Source: Planctomycetaceae bacterium
GTDB taxonomy: Bacteria; Planctomycetota; Planctomycetia; Planctomycetales; Planctomycetaceae
Reading direction: 5' to 3'
Length of the DNA stretch: 7,585 bases
NCBI GenBank assembly: GCA_027000105.1
Contig: JALTOP010000055.1
Location: forward strand, 1-7,585
In this document: positions 1 through 5,478 of the stretch, piece by piece
Layout of the letters: each line of letters starts with the position of its first letter
Numbering within the stretch: the stretch's first letter is position 1
Notes under the pieces: model-generated
The model's input: only the letters and a program-made list of their open reading frames with translations
Told to the model about the DNA's origin: nothing
Databases searched by the model: none
Made by a program: the position numbers and the translations under genes

Positions 1-1839
1 CCAACCACTGTTTTGAAACCGGGGGAACAGTTCACACACCGACTTGTCTGGCATGTGGCAGCTGATTTATGTGATATCCAGGCGCATCGGGAAAAATTAT
101 CCGGTCGTCCGCTCGGCACAACAGCCATCACCATTCTCGCCTCAGGTGCACCGTTGCCAGGAGCTAGAGTTGAACTCTCGAAAATGGGGGAATACACGGG
201 CACACTCTGGAGCGATGGTAGCGGCCGCATCGATCAAGCCTTGCCCGCAGGAACCTACACCGCCAAGGTCTCTTTTCAGGGCGTTCCGGTTCTCGATCGT
301 GTTCAGCTTACAGTTACCGAAGGAGTGAATCCATTTAATATGAACTCCACGCTACAGGTCGGAACGTTGCAACTGGAGGTTCGTGACGGTCAGCAGCATT
401 TCCTGCCCTGCAAGGTTTCGTTAAGAGGCAAGTCAGGGTCGTCAGGGGCGATTCCGTTGGACTTTGCTCCGGAATCCGCCCATCGTCGCGTGAAGAATCT
501 GCTCTATCTCCACCAGGGACGCGAAGAAATCCTTCTCCCTGTCGGGGAGTATGAAGCGATCATCTCTCGTGGGCCGGAATACGATGCAGCTTTCGTCGAT
601 TTCACGATCAGCCCGATGGAGAAAACGTCACTCAAACCGCAGTTGAAGCGGACTGTCGATACCCGTGGCTGGATCAGTACCGATTTTCACAGTCACAGCA
701 GCCCTTCGGGAGATAACACCGCCAGCCAACTCGGTCGTGTCCTCAATCTCCTTTGTGAGCATATCGAGTTCGCTCCCTGCACCGAACACAATCGGATTGA
801 TACCTACAATTCGCATATCAAAAATCTGGGGATCGAAAAAGAATTGGCCAGTTGTTCGGGAATGGAATTGACCGGCTCCCCGCTGCCATTGAATCATCAA
901 AATGTTTTTCCGTTGATTCTCAAACCGCACCAACAGGACGGCGGTGGGCCTTCCACCGACACCAGTTATGAAAAACAGATCCAACGCGCGGCCCTGTGGG
1001 ATAATCGTAGCGACAAACTGGTTCAGCAGAATCATCCCGATATCGGCTGGCTCTTTTTCGACAGGAATGGGGATGGCCAACCGGATGGGGGTTACTCCGC
1101 GGCTTTCCCGTTTATCGAGGCAATCGAGTTGCACCCCCTTGAATCGATTCTGGAACATTCCGTCCAACATGAATACAGGGGACGCATTCGGAATAACCGG
1201 ATGATCAACTGGTTACAACTGCTCAACCAGGGCTACCGAATTACTGGCGTTGTCAATACCGATGCCCATTACAATTTTCACGGCTCGGGAGGGCTGCGGA
1301 ATTGGGTGAAGTGTTCAACCGATTTGCCAGAGGAAATTAAAACATTGGAGATCGTCCACGCCACCGAACAGGGCCACTGCATCATGTCGAATGGCCCATT
1401 CCTGAATGTCACGCTGAGAACGATGGATAACGGAACATCGCGGGCGATTCCCGGTGATGAAGTCGTTTCGGAATCGGGGAAAGTTGAACTTCATGTCCGT
1501 GTGCAGTGCCCGAATTGGTTTGATATCGATCGGGTCTCTGTTCTGGTCAACGGCAAGACAGATCCGATGCATCATTATGGCAGAAAGACTCATACAGATA
1601 AGTTCCGCAGCGGTGTGGTCAAGTTCGATCAGAAACTGCAATTGGAACTGAAAGAAGACGCCCATCTGGTCGTTGTGGCTGCCGGGGAAAACTCCCAATT
1701 AGGCCCGGTGCTTGGACCTGTTTGGGGAAAACAGCGCCCCATGGCTGTTTCCAATCCGATATTCGTCGATGTTGACGGAAAAGGTTTTGCGCCGAATTTC
1801 GACCCGATTTACGGCCCACTACCGGTAAAGGCCAAATGA
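1..1839 (+). CDS. CehA/McbA-type PHP-fold metallohydrolase, 5' end missing
   Basis: The reading frame is open from base 1 to the TGA at 1837-1839, so the true start is upstream; the TTG at 13 has no claim to be the start. Residues here count from that TTG. About 35-110 resembles a carboxypeptidase-regulatory-like beta sandwich (PGARVEL, AGTYTAKV). About 115-215 is a second beta-rich region ending near ISRGPEY. The PHP catalytic domain follows, with every expected metal-binding motif: H226-S-H228 with D234, T257-E-H-N260, E285 in GMELTG, N340-H-P342, and D417-A-H419. By family knowledge these bind two or three divalent metals for hydrolysis of phosphoester or ester-type bonds; CehA and McbA themselves hydrolyse carbaryl. 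The substrate here cannot be read from sequence. An EF-hand-like loop, DRNGDGQPDGG (350-360), lies between the NHP and DAH motifs. The accessory beta domains suggest export, but any signal peptide is outside the window. The fold call is firm and the substrate unknown. Confidence 0.85.
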   Translation, partial: PTTVLKPGEQFTHRLVWHVAADLCDIQAHREKLSGRPLGTTAITILASGAPLPGARVELSKMGEYTGTLWSDGSGRIDQALPAGTYTAKVSFQGVPVLDRVQLTVTEGVNPFNMNSTLQVGTLQLEVRDGQQHFLPCKVSLRGKSGSSGAIPLDFAPESAHRRVKNLLYLHQGREEILLPVGEYEAIISRGPEYDAAFVDFTISPMEKTSLKPQLKRTVDTRGWISTDFHSHSSPSGDNTASQLGRVLNLLCEHIEFAPCTEHNRIDTYNSHIKNLGIEKELASCSGMELTGSPLPLNHQNVFPLILKPHQQDGGGPSTDTSYEKQIQRAALWDNRSDKLVQQNHPDIGWLFFDRNGDGQPDGGYSAAFPFIEAIELHPLESILEHSVQHEYRGRIRNNRMINWLQLLNQGYRITGVVNTDAHYNFHGSGGLRNWVKCSTDLPEEIKTLEIVHATEQGHCIMSNGPFLNVTLRTMDNGTSRAIPGDEVVSESGKVELHVRVQCPNWFDIDRVSVLVNGKTDPMHHYGRKTHTDKFRSGVVKFDQKLQLELKEDAHLVVVAAGENSQLGPVLGPVWGKQRPMAVSNPIFVDVDGKGFAPNFDPIYGPLPVKAK

Positions 1840-1862
1840 GGCCCGATCGTGCCTTTCACGGT
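1821..1862 (+). terminator. Imperfect inverted repeat over the stop codon of the metallohydrolase gene
   Basis: ACCG-GT-AAAGGC (1821-1832) pairs with GCCTTT-CA-CGGT (1851-1862). This gives six inner and four outer base pairs around a 2x2 mismatch, with an 18-nt loop that contains the TGA stop. No T tract follows (TCTGTTATG), so it is not a classical intrinsic terminator. It may be a 3'-end stabilising structure or a chance pairing. Confidence 0.25.
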
Positions 1863-1918
1863 CTGTTATGCATCTGTCTCCATCTGCGGACAGGGTCACT
1901 TGCCTCATCGTCAACTGT

Positions 1919-1954
1919 TTTAGCCCGTTTAGTCCATTTAGCTCGTTTAGCTCC
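1919..1954 (+). repeat. Four tandem 9-bp units (TTTAG-Y-Y-C-N), inside a possible 30-aa ORF
   Basis: The four adjacent units are TTTAGCCCG, TTTAGTCCA, TTTAGCTCG and TTTAGCTCC, with no gaps. They lie in frame with an ATG at 1868 and a TGA at 1958-1960, and would encode Phe-Ser-Pro, Phe-Ser-Pro, Phe-Ser-Ser, Phe-Ser-Ser. The differences between units 1 and 2, and between units 3 and 4, are all synonymous in that frame. No Shine-Dalgarno sequence precedes the ATG (upstream is CACGGTCTGTT), so translation is doubtful. The repeat itself is read directly from the sequence; the small peptide is speculative. Confidence 0.8.
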
Positions 1955-2085
1955 GGGTGACGCCATCTCAAAGTGGCATCAACCGAATGCAATGTCATTT
2001 TGATGCTTCGAGTTGTGCAACTCCCTGCCAGTCAGCGAAGTCGGTGTGTACGATTCAATGCAAACGAGTTGGCGCAACCCATTAC

Positions 2086-2105
2086 GATAATTGAGAATCA
2101 TTCCA
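2086..2105. promoter_or_regulatory. Fur-box-like sequence
   Basis: GATAATTGAGAATCATTCC (2086-2104) contains TGAGAATCATT. Against the 7-1-7 Fur consensus TGATAATNATTATCA, the stretch 2092-2106 agrees at 10 of 14 specified positions, mostly in the left half and centre. GATAAT at its left edge also resembles a -10 element, but no -35 lies 16-18 bp upstream. It is about 260 bp before the next start codon, which is far for a simple operator. Treat it as a candidate only. Confidence 0.2.
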
Positions 2106-2362
2106 AACAGGCCATGGCCCACCAATTTTCTGTCAGATGTATGGTGTGGCTTCCCGTACATTTTCGTTCTGTTTTTTGTGATGGAAAGTGCACAGAAGGC
2201 CGATAAGAGATACTGGACAGGTATCGGGGGCTTTGTGCGCATGGTCTGAAGCTGGCGAGCCGGCATCTGTCCGTTCGGCCGTTTGAGGGATATCCATTCA
2301 GGAAAGATGCTCTGAACGGCTGATTGACTCGATGAGTTGGGAACTCTGGTGGAGCAAGCACG

Positions 2363-3058
2363 ATGCGACGATCCTGTATGACGATCATTCTTTTCGCTTT
2401 TTTTTCGGGGATTGTTACCGTCCCGGAGACCGCGCAAGCGGGATGGCCCTGGCAGAAGCAGACCGTAAACGGGATGAAAAAGTATTCTCCCGAATGGTGG
2501 GCATACACCGGATCGCTGCCTGTTGGTACGCGGCAAGTGCATCGTTACGGGAAATTGTGGCCCCCTCGTCCGCGTCCAACCGATCCCCAGCAGACGTTTA
2601 TGCAGCAGTTTCACGCCGCTCACTACTGGCCGACTCCCTATGTCCAGCACGATCGCGATATCGTCAAGGTTTTTGAAGCTGCCCAAATCAACCAGGGATG
2701 GAAAAATGCGACCACGCTTTATGACTATCATTTCGACAAGGTGACTCATAATCTGACAAAATCCGGACGAGAACATGTCTTGTGGGTGATGCAGAATCCG
2801 GCCAGATGTGAATCGGTGCTGCACATACAGGCTTCAACGGAAAAAAGCATCAATACCATGCGTCTTGCCAGTGTCAGCAATTATCTGGCGGAGATCAGTA
2901 GCCTGACCGGTCGCACCATGAATGTGCTGCTCGATGTCACCACACCGATCACGCGGCCGGCTGTTGAGGTTCAGATGTATCAAAAAGCATGGCTCGATGG
3001 CATGATCGCCCCGCACATTTCAACCAGTGACTCCGGGAGTGATTCCGGAGGAAACTGA
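2363..3058 (+). CDS. Secreted Trp/Pro-rich protein of unknown function (planctomycete-type)
   Basis: The product has 231 residues. The ATG at 2363 is chosen because GGAG (2351-2354) lies 8 bases before it and the resulting N-terminus is a good signal peptide: MRRS, a hydrophobic core at 8-20, then A24-Q-A26 followed by GWPW, a typical signal peptidase I site. The mature part opens with a dense Trp/Pro/Arg region (YSPEWW at 41-46, GKLWPPRPRP at 63-72) and then FHAAHYWPTPY (83-93). Residues 95-145 look mixed and helical, including TTLYDYHFD (117-125) and GREHVLWVM (135-143). Residues 150-176 have an R..SV..YL pattern loosely like the end of an OmpA-type peptidoglycan-binding domain, but the key OmpA residues are absent. 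The tail is acidic and Ser/Gly-rich (220-231). I recognise the general style as planctomycetal and assign no function. It is likely periplasmic or envelope-associated. Confidence 0.8.
   Translation: MRRSCMTIILFAFFSGIVTVPETAQAGWPWQKQTVNGMKKYSPEWWAYTGSLPVGTRQVHRYGKLWPPRPRPTDPQQTFMQQFHAAHYWPTPYVQHDRDIVKVFEAAQINQGWKNATTLYDYHFDKVTHNLTKSGREHVLWVMQNPARCESVLHIQASTEKSINTMRLASVSNYLAEISSLTGRTMNVLLDVTTPITRPAVEVQMYQKAWLDGMIAPHISTSDSGSDSGGN
3026..3050 (+). repeat. In-frame 12-bp tandem duplication with an overlapping hairpin at the 3' end of the secreted-protein gene
   Basis: AGTGACTCCGGG (3026-3037) is followed at once by AGTGATTCCGGA (3038-3049). Both encode Ser-Asp-Ser-Gly and the two differences are synonymous. 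The same bases form CTCCGG (3031-3036) paired with CCGGAG (3045-3050) around an 8-nt loop, ending six bases before the stop codon. TTTT follows only at 3059-3062, so a terminator role is weak. Confidence 0.6.
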
Positions 3059-3189
3059 TTTTGGTCGACTACTTTCCTCGGCTCTCCTCCGACTATCTTG
3101 AGATATTTTCCCGGTTCAACGCAATTTCCCAAAAAATCTGAAATGATTTTAGTGGTTACGCAGAAAAAGCCGATTGGTGATGTAGCAGG

Positions 3190-3251
3190 CTTTGTCGACA
3201 ACAAAGGACGCATGCGATAGGCACGTCGGTCGACCGAAGAGGCCCTCTTTT
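3190..3251. promoter_or_regulatory. Cluster of palindromes in the leader of the TPR lipoprotein gene
   Basis: Three symmetric elements lie close together: CTTTGT-CGACA-ACAAAG (3190-3206), which contains TTGTCGACAA; the perfect 12-bp palindrome TCGGTCGACCGA (3226-3237); and AAGAG-GCC-CTCTT (3237-3249) running into TTTT (3248-3251). The last could be a weak terminator for the upstream gene or an attenuator. The GTCGAC-centred palindromes could be operator half-sites. No -35/-10 pair stands out, so the promoter of the TPR gene is not located. Confidence 0.3.
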
Positions 3252-3270
3252 CTGTGGTCAGGCCCTGCGC

Positions 3271-3276
3271 AAAGGA
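3271..3276 (+). promoter_or_regulatory. Ribosome binding site fixing the TPR lipoprotein start
   Basis: AAAGGA sits 8 bases before the ATG at 3285. That spacing favours this start over the ATG at 3291 (14 bases away) and over any further-upstream codon in the same frame. It also gives a compact lipoprotein signal peptide. Confidence 0.6.
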
Positions 3277-3284
3277 TTGCGAAA

Positions 3285-4283
3285 ATGGGAATGCAAAATA
3301 AAAAGAGTTTCATGACAGCTGGGGCGCTGGTTCTTCTGGCTCTAAGTGGTTGCGCAGGCAGTGGTTCCGGTTCACTGGCCTGGTTATCTCCCTCGACGTA
3401 CTTCAAGCGGGACGAACCAATCGATCAATTGCTCGCCCCCAAACAGCAGCAGATAAAACCGGGGAAACAGACCAGCCTTTATCCGCCCGGAGTGATGGTT
3501 TCACAGTCTGTCCCCAAGACAGAGAAAGATTTGAAGAAACCGATCCAGTTGCACCTCAGCTACGCGAAGTTGCAGGAACAGCTCGGGCATATCGCCGAGG
3601 CTCGATCCTCCTACGAGAAGGTCATCTCCAAGGAACCGCAATCGGTCGAGGCAAATATCGGACTGGGAAGACTCGACGCATTGGCAGGACATACCGAAAA
3701 AGCGGAGCAGAGATTCCGCAAAGCGATCGAGATTGCTCCGGATTCTGCAGAAGCCTATTTTGCTTACGGCAAATTCCTCGAAAGCCAAAACAGGTACACC
3801 GAGGCGATTGTCGAATTGCAGAAAGCCGTTCAGAAAAAACCGGAAACAAAATACAAGTTTGAAATCGGTCTGGCCCTGGCCCGTTCCGGTCAATACGAAC
3901 AGGCAGCAGCCACTCTTTCCAATCTCGTTGGTCAGGCCGAGGCTCACTACAATGTCGGCTATATTGCGTTGAAAGAGAGACAGGATTCGATTACTGCGCA
4001 AAAGTATCTGAAAAATGCGCTGCAACTCAATCCCGATTTGGAGCAGGCACGATACTGGTTGGCCGAAATCAAGTCATCTTCCAGAAAGATCGTTACCGCC
4101 TCCGGAGTTCATTCCCCATCTACAGGAAACATCCAGCATGCGTTGAAGATTCAGCCGGCTTCGCATCACAACAGGGAATCCCTGATTCCGACGACAGTTC
4201 CAGAAACTTCCGAGGCAATCAATCCCGATAATCTGACACCGGAACAGTGGGAACAGTGGAAAAATCAGCAGGAACTGCAATAA
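3285..4283 (+). CDS. TPR-repeat lipoprotein
   Basis: The product has 332 residues. The N-terminus is a lipoprotein signal: KK at 6-7, a hydrophobic stretch (TAGALVLLAL, 11-20), and the lipobox L20-S-G-C23, so Cys23 should be lipidated and the mature protein membrane-anchored. Residues 24-85 are a Gly/Ser/Pro/Lys-rich linker. About five tetratricopeptide repeats follow, near 87-118, 121-152, 155-186, 189-214 and 218-250. They show the usual small and aromatic positions and end in Pro after the second helix (KEP, IAPD, KKPE, LNPD). TPRs form a superhelical scaffold for protein-protein contact; the partner is unknown. The tail (about 265-332) is low-complexity Ser/Pro/Gln-rich and ends in LTPEQWEQWKNQ. 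The next gene begins 45 bp downstream with no terminator between, so co-transcription with the threonylcarbamoyl-AMP synthase is likely. No functional link to that enzyme is evident. Confidence 0.88.
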   Translation: MGMQNKKSFMTAGALVLLALSGCAGSGSGSLAWLSPSTYFKRDEPIDQLLAPKQQQIKPGKQTSLYPPGVMVSQSVPKTEKDLKKPIQLHLSYAKLQEQLGHIAEARSSYEKVISKEPQSVEANIGLGRLDALAGHTEKAEQRFRKAIEIAPDSAEAYFAYGKFLESQNRYTEAIVELQKAVQKKPETKYKFEIGLALARSGQYEQAAATLSNLVGQAEAHYNVGYIALKERQDSITAQKYLKNALQLNPDLEQARYWLAEIKSSSRKIVTASGVHSPSTGNIQHALKIQPASHHNRESLIPTTVPETSEAINPDNLTPEQWEQWKNQQELQ

Positions 4284-4328
4284 TGCGGTCTCTGTAACCG
4301 TAACGTCCTGATATTGTTCCCTGTGCCC

Positions 4329-5327
4329 ATGAAGCGAAGTGTCGAAATCGGTGTTGATGTTTCTTGCGCAGCATCGAAAATTGCACGGGGGCAACTCGTC
4401 GCGATCCCGACCGAAACTGTGTACGGTCTCGCCGCTGATGCGTTGAATCCGTTGGCAGTCGCCAAAATCTTTGAAGCCAAACAGCGACCGAAATTCGATC
4501 CACTGATTGTTCATATCGCCTCCCGGGAATCGCTTGATTGGTTAACGGAAGATGTCCCCGCGATCATTCAGAAAATGGTCGACAGATTCTGGCCGGGGCC
4601 TTTAACCGTGGTGCTTCCCAGGAAAAGCTGTGTCCCGGATTTGGTGACTTCTGGTTTGGGAACAGTCGCGGTTCGTATGCCCGATCACCCGTTGGCACGG
4701 CGACTGATCGAACAATCAGGCAAGCCACTCGCGGCCCCTTCGGCCAACCTGTTTGGTAGAACGAGTCCAACAACTGCGTTACATGTAGCTGACCAACTGG
4801 GGGAACAGGTCGCCTACATTCTTGATGGAGGCCCCTGCCAGGTCGGAATTGAATCGACCATCGTTGCTGTGAATGAAGACCGTCTAATCCTGCTGAGACC
4901 GGGAGGCATCACGCTCGAACAAATCGAAGAACTTACCGGTACAGGGAGTGTTGTCATTCCGGATTCCAAACAGGCTTCGCGGGATAGCTCAGGCGGGTTA
5001 CCTCTGGTTCCCGGTCAACTTAAAGAGCATTACGCCCCGCTGACTCCACTGATGATATGTGAAGATATTTTCCGTTCTACGGCCAGGACGCGGGTCGGTC
5101 TTTTAACACTTCAACTTTCTGAAGCGGATCGAAAACGCGCTTCTGAAATGTTTGAGTCCTTCGAAGAACTCTCTGCAACCGGGAATCTGGCCGAGGCGGC
5201 TGCCAACTTCTTCGCTGCCATTCGCAAACTTGATGGACAAAATCTCGATCTGATCATCGCCACACCGTTCCCGCAACAGGGGCTGGGACGGGCCCTGAAC
5301 GATCGTCTCAACCGGGCCGCCCACTGA
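4329..5327 (+). CDS. L-threonylcarbamoyladenylate synthase, two-domain Sua5 type
   Basis: The product has 332 residues. Sua5/TsaC enzymes make threonylcarbamoyl-AMP from threonine, bicarbonate and ATP, the first step of the t6A modification at position 37 of tRNAs that read ANN codons; they act in the cytoplasm. The YrdC-type catalytic domain covers about 12-204: PTETVYGLAADA (27-38), the K51-x-R53 motif in AKQRPKFDPL, RFWPGPLTVVLP (86-97), VAVRMPDHP (113-121), the S138-A-N140 motif, and GIESTIV (173-179) with LLRPGG (188-193). A linker with VPGQLKEHYAPL (227-238) leads to the smaller Sua5 C-terminal domain. The length matches full Sua5, not the shorter TsaC form of about 190 residues. The start is uncertain: a TTG at 4314 would add five residues, but ATG 4329 gives a usual N-terminus; neither has a clear Shine-Dalgarno sequence. 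The symbols sua5 or tsaC would both be defensible, so none is assigned. Confidence 0.95.
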   Translation: MKRSVEIGVDVSCAASKIARGQLVAIPTETVYGLAADALNPLAVAKIFEAKQRPKFDPLIVHIASRESLDWLTEDVPAIIQKMVDRFWPGPLTVVLPRKSCVPDLVTSGLGTVAVRMPDHPLARRLIEQSGKPLAAPSANLFGRTSPTTALHVADQLGEQVAYILDGGPCQVGIESTIVAVNEDRLILLRPGGITLEQIEELTGTGSVVIPDSKQASRDSSGGLPLVPGQLKEHYAPLTPLMICEDIFRSTARTRVGLLTLQLSEADRKRASEMFESFEELSATGNLAEAAANFFAAIRKLDGQNLDLIIATPFPQQGLGRALNDRLNRAAH

Positions 5328-5350
5328 TCAAACCTTTCCATCTGCACTGT

Positions 5351-5370
5351 ACAGGCAGAGGCCTGTTTCA
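5351..5370 (+). terminator. Short hairpin after the Sua5 gene, possible weak terminator
   Basis: ACAGGC (5351-5356) and GCCTGT (5361-5366) pair perfectly around the loop AGAG, 23 bases after the stop codon. The following TTTCATCT is only a short, broken T tract. Its position between a gene end and the strong downstream promoter fits a transcription boundary. Confidence 0.4.
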
Positions 5371-5389
5371 TCTCGTGTAGCAGGGAGAG

Positions 5390-5418
5390 TTGACATTTCT
5401 TTCTGATTGAAAGATAAC
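5390..5418 (+). promoter_or_regulatory. Sigma-70-type promoter of the propeller-protein gene
   Basis: TTGACA (5390-5395) is a perfect -35. A 17-bp spacer leads to GATAAC (5413-5418), which matches TATAAT at four of six positions. Transcription would begin near 5425, leaving a leader of about 54 bases before the ATG at 5479. The TTG at 5407 lies inside this promoter, which argues against it as the start codon. Confidence 0.55.
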
Positions 5419-5478
5419 GGAAAATCGCTTGTCTGTTTCCGTTTCCAATCGTTTCTAAAGAGATCGAAGTTGCTGTCT

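Larger units (their letters stand above)
1840..2362. other. 523-bp intergenic region with no convincing gene
   Basis: This is the only long gap in the window. On the + strand there is a 30-codon ORF (1868-1960) containing a 9-bp tandem repeat, and a GTG-started frame (1973-2206) with no ribosome binding site and no family-like sequence. Small symmetric elements are AGTTG-TG-CAACT (2011-2022), the palindrome GGCCATGGCC (2110-2119) and GATAC-7-GTATC (2209-2225). A Fur-box-like sequence lies at 2086-2105. I could not place a clear sigma-70 promoter for the gene at 2363: TTGACT at 2324 has no acceptable -10 at normal spacing. Confidence 0.6.

Noticed and set aside
628..1170. 180-codon minus-strand ORF inside the metallohydrolase gene
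   Set aside because: The + strand frame carries all the PHP metal motifs here, and the antisense frame shows nothing recognisable.
2110..2119. Palindrome GGCCATGGCC, and the nearby GATAC-7-GTATC stem at 2209-2225
   Set aside because: They are short and isolated with no supporting context, so chance is the simplest explanation.
1973..2206. 77-codon + strand frame starting at GTG
   Set aside because: It has no Shine-Dalgarno sequence and no signal peptide or domain pattern. Its composition looks random.
1979..2824. 281-codon minus-strand ORF across the intergenic region and the secreted-protein gene
   Set aside because: It is Arg/Ser/His/Pro-rich with no family-like motif. Its 5' half is antisense to a + strand gene that has a good ribosome binding site, signal peptide and stop.
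3192..3284. Upstream extension of the TPR lipoprotein
   Set aside because: It would place 31 polar residues before the lipoprotein signal and begins inside a palindrome. AAAGGA at 3271 fits ATG 3285.
5407..5478. TTG start 24 codons upstream for the propeller protein
   Set aside because: It lies between the -35 and -10 elements of the predicted promoter and would bury the signal peptide behind a charged extension.
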